A DNA stretch of 64,000 nucleotides, taken from Vicia villosa (Eukaryota > Streptophyta > Magnoliopsida > Fabales > Fabaceae). Both the position numbers and the translations under genes were made by a program. Within the stretch, counting starts at the first letter, position 1, and each line of letters opens with the position of its first letter. The stretch lies in the NCBI RefSeq assembly GCF_029867415.1, contig NW_026705322.1, positions 392,344-456,343 on the forward strand. Reading direction: 5' to 3'. Shown here in pieces: positions 22,201 to 32,608 of this stretch. Under the pieces are notes generated by a model. The model ran no database searches. It saw only the letters and a list, made by a program, of their open reading frames with translations, and was not told the origin of the DNA.

Positions 22201-22649
22201 ACGACCCTTCAACCTCCAAACGAAAGGCTTCCTGCCCTCTTATGGCAAGGATAGACCCTTTCATTCTGAAAGGCTAAAAGGAGACCTATCATCTGAGTTT
22301 AAGGTAATTGCCCCTAATTGCCTTGCAATGCTCATCTTTAATATTCTTTCTCACAATTCTTCGAAAACTGGCTACGCTCATTTACGAGCTAAAGTCCACT
22401 TTTTCCTCTTTCATCTACATTTTCTGAAAACGAGCAAGCAAAGCAATTAAGAGCCCATGGAAAACCATGGATGCAAAGGGTGCCTTACACCTTCCCTTTG
22501 CATAAATTACCCCCCGAACTCAGATTTCTTTAAAAGGTTTTTTTCTGTTCCTTTTTGCCTTTCTGATTTAGTTTGGATAAAATAAAAGTCGGTGGCGACT
22601 CTTGCTTACCGCAACATTTCGATCGAAAAAGTCAGTTCACCGTATTACA
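19235..22649 (+). repeat. 5' LTR of element H (3415 bp)
   Basis: Starts TGTCATACCCC, ends ACCGTATTACA, and pairs with 29194-32608. A possible TATA box (CTATAAGTA) is near 20050. The block 20575-20770 is GC-rich with GGCGC/GCGCC words. A TTGCCTG microsatellite is at 21917-21948 and a telomere-like AACCCTAAACCCTAACC at 21672-21688. The ORFs inside (for example 19833-20162, repeated at 29793-30122) recur only because the LTR is duplicated; they have no recognisable domain. Confidence 0.93.
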
Positions 22650-22653
22650 GAAC

Positions 22654-22671
22654 TGGCGACTCTGCTGGGGA
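22654..22671 (+). other. Primer-binding site of element H
   Basis: TGGCGACTCTGCTGGGGA, four bases after the LTR end. It matches the primer-site style of Tat/Ogre elements, which are reported to use tRNA-Arg; the tRNA assignment is from family knowledge, not tested here. Confidence 0.75.
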
Positions 22672-23374
22672 ATTTCCGATAAAAGAGGGGTTACCTTAAA
22701 AGTTTAGGATTCACTTAAATGTTTTCTATTGTTTGTTTTGTTTGTTTTATTTTTCAGGGGCGTTTTGGGAAAATTGAAGGACGAATCCTATTCCCGGATT
22801 CAAGAACACCTAAGTTTAGGAGTGGCATAGTCATGGAGGCCTCTTTCACATATGTGGGAGATGAGTCAATATGAAGTTCACGCTTGAGTTAGGACTCCAT
22901 AGCATATGCACACCTTTCTCAAATGAGGGAGGTCTATGTATGTGTCTGTGGGTGCGCCGGAGCTCAAGGACCTTTAGTTACCCTTAACCCATCCTGGCCT
23001 TTAGGAACGTAGTGGGGGGACTACCCTTGACAAATGTTAAGGACTAGTCGCTACCCGATGCTACAATTCAGATAGGTTCTTTCTCAAAGTATCATTGCAT
23101 GGTGCAAATGCATCATGTCCGAGGGTGCTTTAGAAGGGCTTACAATTCTGGATAACTTGTAGAACCTGTTGCTGAAATCTCCTTATCCATAGAAATGCCC
23201 TTGGGAAGGACACCTGATCTAAACTCCATGCAAGCCTTAAGCAAAAATTGTGTGATTTGTATGGATTTGTTTTTCTGTGATGCATCATGCATACATGCAT
23301 TCATGACATGGCTAACTCATCTCAAGGAGAAAAAGGTCTTTTAACCATAATTTGTTTTGTAGGTTATTTAAATA
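22672..23374 (+). other. 5' leader of element H
   Basis: About 0.7 kb between the primer site and ORF1 with no ORF of note. A TTTTTCAG at 22751-22758 looks like a splice acceptor but nothing else supports an intron. In retroelements such leaders hold packaging signals; none can be identified by eye. Confidence 0.5.
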
Positions 23375-24835
23375 ATGGGAATCCTAATCAGAAAACCTTT
23401 CTTCCTCAACTTCAAGAAAGTACCTACTGCATTAAGACTCTTATGTGATGATATTACTGGTTCTCTTGTTCTTTCTGAATCTCTCAACAAACTGATGAGT
23501 TTAATGCGAACCAAAGTGGATGAAGCTCTCCTCAACTCTATGATGCAGTTTTATGATCCTCTTCTCCATTGTTTCACTTATAGAGATTTTCAACTGGTAC
23601 CTACATTGGAAGAATTCTCTTACATAATGGACATGCCCATACCTGATCAAATCCCTTACACTGGTGAGGAAGGAGGTCCTAAGTTGGAAGACATTGCTGC
23701 TGCTCTACACCTACTAAGATCAGAAATTAACAAAGTTTGGATCAACAAAAGAGACTACTCTGGGATACCTGTGGATTTCTTGATCGAGAAAGCTAAGATC
23801 TTTGCTAAAGCTTTAAGCATGGATGCCTTGGAAAGTGTTCTAACCCTGTTGATATATGGACAAGTTCTTTTTCACCGCTGCGACAAAGTTGTTGATAGGG
23901 CTGCTATCAAAATCTTCCTTAGCAAGAATCCTGTTCCTACTCTACTTGGTGATTTATTGCATTCCATCAACGCTAGAGTAACAAAGAGACGAGGTTGTGT
24001 TCTAGGGTGCATCCCTCTCTTACATAGGTGGTTTATTTCTCACTTACCCCGATCCTCAATAAAGAATGAAGAAGGTTTGACTTGGATTCAAAGGATTATG
24101 GAGCTTTCATACGACGACATCATTTGGTATCCAAAGAAATTCGAGGGAGTTCAGTTATATGACCGCTGTGGAGAGTTCCCTAATGTGCCTCTTCTTGGCA
24201 TCCATGGAGGAATTACCTATAACCCTATACTTGCTCGACATCAGTTTGGTTTTGCTTTGAAAGATAAGCCCCGCTCCATATATCTTAGTGCGGAAAATTT
24301 TGACTATGGTTCAGATACAACTGAAAAGAAGAATCGCTTCATTAAAGCTTGGTATGAAGTAAAAAAGGTGGGTGCAAGAGAATTGGGAATGAGGATCGAT
24401 ACTCCTTCAGATCTTTACTTTAAATGGATTTATGACCGAGTCGTCGAGTTCGGCATACCACATCCATCTGACACACCCGTTGTTCCAAGGATCACTCCTC
24501 CCGAGGTCCACATAGAGTTGGAGCCTTATGTACCCGCTCCAAACGAAAACCTTGCTACCACCGTTGCTCATTTAAGACAAGAAAAGGCTGATCTTGAGAA
24601 GCGTCTACAAAAGGTTGAAGCAGAAAAAGCAGTATTAGTGGCTAATGCTAAAGAACGAGATAGTATGCTTGACTATTTCTCTCGCAAGTGGAAGATTGAA
24701 GACTTCATCTCACCTGATCAGATACAATCATGGGAGCTAGAGATTGATAGGCTTATTCAAGAAAAGAACGAGATGGTCAAAGCCCATAAAGAGGAAATCA
24801 GAGGATTAAAGAGAAAGCGCCGACTTGAAGAATGA
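23375..24835 (+). CDS. Ogre ORF1 protein of element H (unknown function)
   Basis: Uninterrupted 486-residue frame starting MGILIRKPFFLNFKK. It corresponds to the extra ORF that Ogre elements carry between the 5' LTR and gag; such proteins fall in a plant-specific domain of unknown function (DUF7745-like, by memory of the family). Residues about 1-350 are the globular domain with blocks such as FYDPLLHCFTYRDFQLVPTL and GCVLGCIPLLHRWF. Residues about 388-486 are highly charged, Lys/Glu-rich and heptad-like, predicted coiled coil, ending GLKRKRRLEE. No signal peptide or membrane span. It is intact although pol is gone. Gag starts 264 bp downstream in a separate frame. Its role in the element's cycle is not known. 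Confidence 0.82.
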   Translation: MGILIRKPFFLNFKKVPTALRLLCDDITGSLVLSESLNKLMSLMRTKVDEALLNSMMQFYDPLLHCFTYRDFQLVPTLEEFSYIMDMPIPDQIPYTGEEGGPKLEDIAAALHLLRSEINKVWINKRDYSGIPVDFLIEKAKIFAKALSMDALESVLTLLIYGQVLFHRCDKVVDRAAIKIFLSKNPVPTLLGDLLHSINARVTKRRGCVLGCIPLLHRWFISHLPRSSIKNEEGLTWIQRIMELSYDDIIWYPKKFEGVQLYDRCGEFPNVPLLGIHGGITYNPILARHQFGFALKDKPRSIYLSAENFDYGSDTTEKKNRFIKAWYEVKKVGARELGMRIDTPSDLYFKWIYDRVVEFGIPHPSDTPVVPRITPPEVHIELEPYVPAPNENLATTVAHLRQEKADLEKRLQKVEAEKAVLVANAKERDSMLDYFSRKWKIEDFISPDQIQSWELEIDRLIQEKNEMVKAHKEEIRGLKRKRRLEE

Positions 24836-25099
24836 TTCTTTTTATATTTTATTTATTATTTAGTATTTCTTTAATGTAACTTCAAAAAATAATAGTAAAA
24901 AAAAACATATAATACACTGGTTTTTATTTAAAATAATTAATTTATTTTGCTTCTACTTTTCTTTCCTTTTAAATGTGTTAAAAGGCCTTTAACTCCTTGA
25001 GATCATTGCATATGCATAATCATGCATTCATAAACATCGCATCACAGGTTTCATAAAAACAAATGCCTCATCTTTCCGCTGTTTATTTCAGTAAGAAAG

Positions 25100-26287
25100 A
25101 TGGATCTCGAACAATCTGTCAAAAATCTTCAGGCTCAGAATAACCAGTTCCAAAAAGTAATCTTTCACTTGGCCAAGGGGCAAGAAGAATTGAAGGCACT
25201 TCTGATCGAGAAGGAGAAGAATCAATATAAGTATCAAGGTGGTCAAGATAATCAGAGATCCAAGCCTAAGCGGTCATTTACTCCATTACATATGCCGCTG
25301 TCTCAAGCTCTGCAACAACTGCTCAATCAGAACTTGATAACTCTATTGCCTCCATATTCACTTCCTACTAATCCCGCTCCTGGGTACAAGTACCATGCAA
25401 GATGTGCTTATCATTCAAACAGTCCTGGTCATGATACAGAGGATTGTGGACCGTTGAAGCACATGATCCAAGACCTCATTGATTGCAAGATCATTGACTT
25501 CAATTCACCTGAGAAACCTCATATGGCCAATACTGGGTACAATCGGAAAGGTCACAATGAACCCAACCAATCTGTGGGGACAATTCTAATCTCTACACCA
25601 GTTCAACAACAAAGACACAAGTCAGATACACCTAAGCGCCAATTCGCAAAGATCAATATGACCCTGGCCGAAGCGTTGCAACAATTGCTGAAGAAAGGGC
25701 TAATCACTTTGAAGGATCCTCCGAGGAATCCTAGTACCTCCTCTTCTCGTTATAATCCTAATGCAAAGTGTGCGTATCACTCTGATAGTCCTGGACATGA
25801 CACTAATAACTGTTGGACACTGAAGAATAAGATCCAAGACTTAATCGATGACAAGACCATTGACTGCCACTCTCCTGAGAAACCTCACACTGTGTACGAC
25901 CAGAAAGATCACGATGAACATAACCAATCTATGGGGACAGTTCTGACCTCTACACTAGCTCCGCAACAAAGACGCAAGTCAGATACATCTAAACGTCAGT
26001 TTACAAAGATCAACATGTCACTGGCTCAGGCATTACAACATTTGCTGAGAGAGAACTTGATTACTTTAAGGGATCCTCCTGTAAAGCCTATCACTTCCGC
26101 CCCTAGCTACAAGCCCAATGTGAGGTGCGCATATCACTCCAATAGCCCTGGGCATGATACGAATGATTGTTGGCCATTGAAGAACAAGATTCAAGACATG
26201 ATCGATGCTGGTGAAATTAAATTCTATCATCCCAAGACTCCTGTGGTGATCACTACTCCTATGCCTAATCACAAAAAGATTGATTAA
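25100..26287 (+). CDS. gag: Rearranged Gag of element H: N-terminal coiled coil plus three zinc-knuckle modules
   Basis: Intact 395-residue frame starting MDLEQSVKNLQAQNNQ. Residues 1-50 are a coiled-coil Gag start (NLQAQNNQFQKVIFHLAKGQ). The capsid core expected next is missing. Then the same module of about 120 residues occurs three times: 56-177, 178-296 and 297-395. Each contains a helix of type SQALQQLL, an LIT(L) strand, and a knuckle C-X2-H-X5-H-X4-C (CAYHSNSPGHDTEDC, CAYHSDSPGHDTNNC, CAYHSNSPGHDTNDC), then IQDLID and an SPEKPH or HPKTP tail. The knuckle uses His at the second position, as in Ogre Gag. The frame stops before any protease. RNA binding is likely from the knuckles; particle formation is doubtful without capsid. 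Confidence 0.82.
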   Translation: MDLEQSVKNLQAQNNQFQKVIFHLAKGQEELKALLIEKEKNQYKYQGGQDNQRSKPKRSFTPLHMPLSQALQQLLNQNLITLLPPYSLPTNPAPGYKYHARCAYHSNSPGHDTEDCGPLKHMIQDLIDCKIIDFNSPEKPHMANTGYNRKGHNEPNQSVGTILISTPVQQQRHKSDTPKRQFAKINMTLAEALQQLLKKGLITLKDPPRNPSTSSSRYNPNAKCAYHSDSPGHDTNNCWTLKNKIQDLIDDKTIDCHSPEKPHTVYDQKDHDEHNQSMGTVLTSTLAPQQRRKSDTSKRQFTKINMSLAQALQHLLRENLITLRDPPVKPITSAPSYKPNVRCAYHSNSPGHDTNDCWPLKNKIQDMIDAGEIKFYHPKTPVVITTPMPNHKKID

Positions 26288-28497
26288 TACCTAGAAGGAT
26301 GAACTTTTTAGATCATTAGATTTACTTTCATTTGCAATTTCTATTCTGTTTGTTTAAACACTCCAATTATGATAGACATTATTTGTTTTAATAATCATCA
26401 TCAGTGCATTGCATATGTTTGTCTTGATTAAATTATTTCGCTATCACTCTTTTTAAATTATGTTGTTACTCTGCATATGTTTTGTGATACTCAACTACCG
26501 CTAAGGTGTAAGCCTTTTAAGGGAGGATGACGAGAACGATACCGCAACCTCATATAGTATGCTTTTGAACAGACTATGCTGACGATGTACATGCATTGTT
26601 TCAATTCCTAAACAGTGGAGATATAAGGATGTTAATCCCCCGTTAACCCCTTTGAGCCTAAGAAGTAGAAGTTTTCTTTCTTGTACTAAACCTTTGATTA
26701 TAACCTGGGGCAGGGTAGTTCTCAGTTAATTTGGCTATGCATTCTATTTTAAGAAGAATCATTTAGTACACCTTTCAACAAAGGTTTCAATCACAAGCGT
26801 TCATCCGCACACATCAAAGAAGTGTTGGAGATGTCAACCAAAAGACAATGACGGTTCATCAATCATCAAACAAGGCAGTCAGTATCTTTCAAAAAGAAAA
26901 ATGATGGAAAAAACATATATACAAAGAAAAGCCTGCTAAGTCAAAAATCAAAAAGATGACTTAGGCAAAAATCAAGGCATCCCGCTGACTGTAAACTCAG
27001 AATAAACAGTTCAGGCAAAAGTTAGGGATATCAAAAAGACGAAAAAAGAGAAGTCAATAAATTCCTGAACAACACAATGCTGTGACTACTAAAAGAAGGA
27101 AGTGACTGCCGTCTCAAAAGTTCTCTTTGCTCGTGAACCATCGTCATTACCAAAGGTATAAATCCAAAAGTCTCTTGGAATCTGAATGCATAAGACGAAT
27201 CAACTGAGCTTAGGACTGAAGAACATCACGAAGAAGGGGATGGGTATAATTAAATTTTGAGCCATTATCCCTTGCTTCTTAAACTGTGAACCAAGCCACG
27301 TTACAACCCTTGAAAGTCCTAACTGAAGCATGGTTAGTTCGAAAGCATATTGTCATAACAAAGGTATCCCGACTCCTTAAGGTTTACCTAAAATGCTGAG
27401 TTGATATTTCTCTTTTACAAACATCACATTGTTACAAATAGCATGTTTTTACAAATATTACGCTTCTACATCTTCGGTTTTAATGTTTTTTCAAAAACTC
27501 GAGACAAACGTATGCATTGCATCTCACGAATACATTATTAAACATATCCTGCTACATAATTTCAAATGTTAGCATCAGAAAGAACTTGCACAGAGTACAA
27601 CTAATGACTGAAAGTTATCCCGACAAAACAAAATTACTCCAAGAAGTCATGTCTCTTACGTATACAAGGGGCATGACGCGTTTTGCCCAATCAATCTGAG
27701 GCAATCAAGTCGAGATTCCGAGACTCTCTCATGGATGGTCGAACAATCAGGGGCATGCATCCAAGCATATCTAAAGCGACTCCCCAATCAACGCAAGACA
27801 TTGTCATGAGCCTATAATTACTGGGGGCATATTGCCCATAGTGTACATCTCACAAAGACCTCGTAAGGCGAATCTTTCCAAAGTTCCTGTTAACTGGGGC
27901 AAATCTATGCAAGTCCAGTTCGACATTTCGATCAATACTCAGTAGCGTGTCCTGAATCGAGTAGTAAATAACTATGATACTGGGGGCAACTTTCAAGACA
28001 CCCACATCTCCCCACAGAGCCAGAAGATCATATCCCCTCAGAGTAATCATTAAGAAGATATCTTCAAATGTGCTCGTCCCGACAAAGACATGACTCCCCA
28101 ACAGAGTTTACATCTTCGACACTATTATTTCTCCAACAAGTTGCTTTTCTTCAACATGGTCCATTTATATCTCTAAATCAGGGTACATCAAATTACTGAT
28201 CATCCCCAAGCAGAAACCGTAAATCCCCAGCTGAACATCTTCAAAGATACAGAGATTTATTTTCTCAATCAAGACAACATGAATCATATTCACATATCAC
28301 ATGTCATAAACATATTCATACAATTGCATACACGTTCATACATAATACATAAAATAGTGCGACAATTGCATACATAACATACGAGGTCCTCATTTATTTT
28401 GAGAATCCCGTCACACAAACACATTGCATGCATCATGACATGGCATAAAGAAAACTAACCTCTACTTTTCAGGATACCACTATCTCCATTTACAAGA
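26288..28497 (+). other. Non-coding interior of element H in place of pol
   Basis: About 2.2 kb with only short accidental ORFs. No protease, RT, RNase H or integrase motif is visible in any frame. Phrases such as ACTGGGGGCA recur (near 27821, 27981), of a kind found in Ogre 3' UTRs, so this is probably leftover 3' UTR joined to gag by a deletion removing pol. Confidence 0.6.
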
Positions 28498-28975
28498 GTT
28501 AAGTCGACACCTTTGACGGTTCCTTAACAATCTATTTTCAAGTATTAAGTCGATACCTTTGACGGTTCCTTAATATATCAAGAGTTAAGTCGACACCTTT
28601 GACGGTTCCTTAACGACACACTTCAGATATAAGTCGACACCTTTGACGGTTCCTTATACAATCTATCTACATATCTGAGTCGATACCTTTGACGGTGCCT
28701 CAATGACTTGCTTCAGATATAAGTCGACACCTTTGACGGTTCCTTATACAATCTATCTACATATCTGAGTCGATACCTTTGACGGTGCCTCAATGATATG
28801 CTGCAAAGTTAAGTCGACACCTTTGACGGTTCCTTAACAACCCACATCAAGAGTTAAGTTGACACCTTGGACGGTTCCTTAACGACGTATTTCAAATTTA
28901 AGTCGATACCTTTGACGGTTCCTTAAATGACCCAACACAGACTTGAGTCGACACCTTTGACGGTTCCTCAACATT
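28498..28975 (+). repeat. Array of eleven hairpin-forming repeats in the 3' UTR of element H
   Basis: A core GTCGACACCTTTGACGGTTC (or close variants) recurs eleven times at 40-60 bp spacing with variable linkers. Each core is bracketed by inverted arms: GTTAAG/CTTAAC (four copies), TATTAAG/CTTAATA, TATAAG/CTTATA (two), TGAG/CTCA (two), ATTTAAG/CTTAAAT, TTGAG/CTCAA. Arms change between copies but stay complementary. A roughly 102-bp segment containing two different copies is itself duplicated (28622-28723 and 28716-28800). Tandem repeats in this position are known for Tat elements; the arm covariation is my own reading. Confidence 0.85.
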
Positions 28976-29184
28976 CAAAAAAGGGAAGACAACAAAAGCA
29001 GAAATTTCACAACAATCCATACTCCAACAACTACCAGATGGCATCTACAAGCCCATCTCCGACAAAAAGTCCCTACTGCAAACAGGGCAAATTTCTTGGT
29101 ATTCTAGTGTTCAATCATCTTCCACCTTCAGATACCGACTGGCACACAAACCACTCTACATCTTCAGGTTTAAGATAATTGAAC

Positions 29185-29193
29185 AGGGGCAGC
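29185..29193 (+). other. Polypurine tract of element H
   Basis: AGGGGCAGC directly before the 3' LTR start TGTCATACC. The same tract in the same position occurs on the minus strand in fragment N (48855-48863). Confidence 0.7.
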
Positions 29194-32100
29194 TGTCATA
29201 CCCCAAAATTTGCCCAAATTATTTCTCCTACTCAAGTTTCAAATCCATATGCAAAGCCTCTAAACACACTCTCCTATACAAAAGCTCTGAACTAGGGTTT
29301 GATTAATTCAATGGAAAATCATTGAATCAATGGCTCAAGGTGGTTCCATAGGGTCACCAACATCCCAAAGTATCTCCATATAAAGTTTCAAATCAATCAA
29401 AGCAAATTGGGTCCCTCAAATCCTGATTAGGTCAACAGTCGACTCTCAAGGGCAAAATAGTCATTTCAAGTCAATATACAGTCAAAGTTCAAGGTATTTG
29501 GTCAACAACACCCTCATAACCCTAAAATCATCATTTGATCAAGGGTTGATCATGATAATGCAAGGAAAAATTAGAAAAGTCAAAAGTCAAAAGTTACTAT
29601 TTTGGGCATGAACTGAAAAAGTCAACCAAACTTCAAAATTTTCAAATGAGCCCATATTATTTTCATCCAAGACTTATCATAAGCCCATCCACGAGAAAAA
29701 GACAAGGACTTCTTATTTTTATAATTTTTATTAATTATTTATGATTTTTATTCATTTAAATCCTGATTTAATTATATAAAAATATAAAAATAATGGAAGA
29801 TTTGGTTTTCTCTCAAATTTCAATCATCATTAATCATCAAATATTCTCCAAAATAAATCAAATGCGTGCAAATAATATACTTGAGGAAATTGGATTAAAA
29901 TTAAGCAAATTTGGAAAGATTATGAGCCATATTTTCAATCAAATCTCCATAACTTGCAATTCAAGATTTAAGAAGATTTGGTCAAGTTTTATTTGCCCTA
30001 ATCAGTCTCCTATAAGTACTAAACAAATTCAGATGGCAAGGGTTCAAGTTTTTGTGCAGTTGGAACCCCTAATCCGAGTCAAAGAAAACTCCAAAATTCC
30101 AAAGTTCAATTCTGAGATTTAATTCAATCCAAGGCCTCTAATCAATCTCAAATCATTCTTGGATCATCACTGAGTGAATCCCAATCGTTTTCGAGCACTG
30201 AATCATCGAGAGCAAGCACTGTGAGTCCTCTTTCGTCCGAATTATACTTTTCTTCGATTGCATTGTTTTACGCATTAATACTCATATTCAATTGCATATT
30301 ATTGTTTACCTTGGTGTGTTTATCGATTCTGGACAATTTGGTGTGTTTTCATGCTGTTATAAGCAATATGCCATGCTAGGGTTTTTGGCTCGATTTAGGG
30401 CTTTCTTATGCAGGTGGTATTTGGTCAAATTAACACCATGGTTAAATTCGTGAGGATCATACAAACAGATTGGTACTCTCGCGAAAGATTTATATTGGCT
30501 CTAGGTCGTATTCGCTATTTTCTTCTTTAAGGTGCAGGGTCTTTTATAGCGCTCCAGGTAAAAATGCGCTGTAAAAAACGTTTTCTGCAAATTCTCAAGG
30601 AAGGGGACGATGCGTTGGCAGTCTCCCATTCGCCAGAAAACGCGCGCGCTTTGGTTTGAATCTTGGAGATCTGGCGCGTTAAGAAACATCGCTTACCATG
30701 CGCCCTCGCAATCTCGGTCCTCCATCTCATTAAGCTACCGATCCAACGTCCCTGATGCTGAAGGCGCATCATATACCCACGCAGCCTCATCACACCAAAT
30801 CAAACAGATAAGTTTTCTTTTCTTTTTTAATTTTAATTACACAAATCCAATACTTATTTTTATATTATTTTTCTTTTATATAATTTATTCCAACAAAACT
30901 TTTCTTTTACATAATAACAACTATATTATTCATAATATTTATTTTATTATATTATTTATTTTATATTAATTATATTTTATTTATTTAAATTCTTTCAATT
31001 AGATTATTTATTCTAATATTTTCAATAATTAAAATATATTTTATTCCAAAAAATTCTATAAAAATTATTTTACACTCGATTTAATTTCCTTATTTCGATT
31101 TAATTAATTAGGTCGCAAGACCAATAATTAATTAAATCAATTTGTCATTATAGTGAATTTGAATCCTAATTAGGGTTTGCCCTACACTAAAAAATCTTCT
31201 TCTTCTGCCTTGTCTCTCTTCAGGGTTAACCTTAAAGGCACCTTAGCAACCATATCAAATCAAATTCAAAAGCTAAGTATTATCTCGTATCTAATTCAAA
31301 TGATCGTTCTCTTTTCATTTTATTTTGTTTCCTTAATAAATTAGGGATAAAATTAAATGTCAATGAACTGCCTATACACTCACGCCTTATTTGTTTCTTT
31401 GCTCATGCCTAATGGTCAGAGTCGATGCTTCTGGCAAACCCTTGCCCTCAACCCTGTCAGGCAAATGCCAAGCTAAGTACCTTCTCCCTATTCTATTTTT
31501 AATTTATTATCCTATTTTCTTTTGTAGTTAATGAGGTTTGCCCTCGAATTTGATAATGCACTCACTATATGTTTTCTGTCTTGTCTTTTTCCTTTTCAGG
31601 GTTTGTCGACCGCCGAAGCTAAAAGTTTGGTAACCCTAAACCCTAACCTTATATTTTCCTGTTTTATTATTACTTGTGTCAAACCCTGATTAAGGGATCC
31701 GCTGGTTTCATTGTCCCCTCCCCCGTATTACTGTTTCTTGCCTTATATTATTTGCGTGGTTAGTAATTTAGGGAGTGATAACCTCGAATTGAACCTAGAA
31801 TGACTAATTACAAGATAAATAACTGAATCAAATCACGTAATTGGTGCACACACGCACGCTTTTGGGGTAACCTCTCTGTTGCCTTGTTGCCTGTTGCCTG
31901 TTGCCTTTGTGTTTTTTTGCAGAATAAGCCAAGTCCCTCGAATACGAGGATACCTCAGCCATGTTGCCTCGATAAAAAGGTCACGACCCTAAATGATGCT
32001 GCCTTCGATACACAAATGACCTCGACCCTCGGAAGTTGCCTACGGAAAAAGGCTGAGGTATCTTCTGGTTGCCTAACGAAAAATGGCTTATTCTGATCCT

Positions 32101-32608
32101 TGCCTTAGATTACCTACCCTTCTATGGCATGGGACAGTCTTATGGCAAAGGATGCTTCGACGACCCTTCAACCTCCAAACGAAAGGCTTCCTGCCCTCTT
32201 ATGGCAAGGATAGACCCTTTCATTCTGAAAGGCTAATAAGAGACCTATCATCTGAGTTTAAGGTAATTGCCCCTAATTGCCTTGCAATGCTCATCTTTAA
32301 TATTCTTTCTCACAATTCTTCGAAAACTGGCTACGCTCATTTACGAGCTAAAGTCCACTTTTTCCTCTTTCATCTACATTTTCTGAAAACGTGCAAGCAA
32401 AGCAATTAAGAGCCCATGGAAAACCATGGATGCAAAGGGTGCCTTACACCTTCCCTTTGCATAAATTACCCCCCGAACTCAGATTTCTTTAAAAGGTTTT
32501 TTTCTGTTCCTTTTTGCCTTTCTGATTTAGTTTGGATAAAATAAAAGTCGGTGGCGACTCTTGCTTACCGCAACATTTCGATCGAAAAAGTCAGTTCACC
32601 GTATTACA
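29194..32608 (+). repeat. 3' LTR of element H (3415 bp)
   Basis: Aligns over its whole length with the 5' LTR, with scattered substitutions (for example T/G near 30325, G/T near 30565, C/A at 31622) and offsetting single-base indels in an A-run and a T-run. It is directly preceded by the purine tract AGGGGCAGC and followed by the TTTGG duplication. Confidence 0.93.

Larger units (their letters stand above)
19235..32608 (+). mobile_element. Element H: complete, young, non-autonomous Ogre (Tat lineage) retrotransposon, 13.4 kb
   Basis: Two LTRs of 3415 bp, both starting TGTCATACC and ending GTATTACA, bounded by the 5-bp TSD TTTGG (19230-19234 and 32609-32613). Inside: primer site, a 0.7-kb leader, ORF1, a rearranged gag, 2.2 kb of non-coding remnant, an array of hairpin repeats, and a polypurine tract. 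ORF1 before gag is the hallmark of Ogre. Protease, RT, RNase H and integrase are absent, so it needs a helper element. By eye the two LTRs show about 20 substitutions and two 1-bp indels in 3.4 kb (roughly 0.6%), which indicates a recent insertion. Confidence 0.93.

Noticed and set aside
22751..22758. Splice acceptor TTTTTCAG before ORF1 of H
   Set aside because: No matching donor or supporting structure was found; known Ogre introns lie between protease and RT, which are absent here.
27517..28101. Short ORFs in the interior of H
   Set aside because: No similarity to pol domains; lengths are as expected by chance.
28498..28975. CRISPR array (regular repeats with variable linkers)
   Set aside because: It lies between gag and 3' LTR of a plant Ogre element; linkers are short, uneven and partly duplicated, and arms covary.
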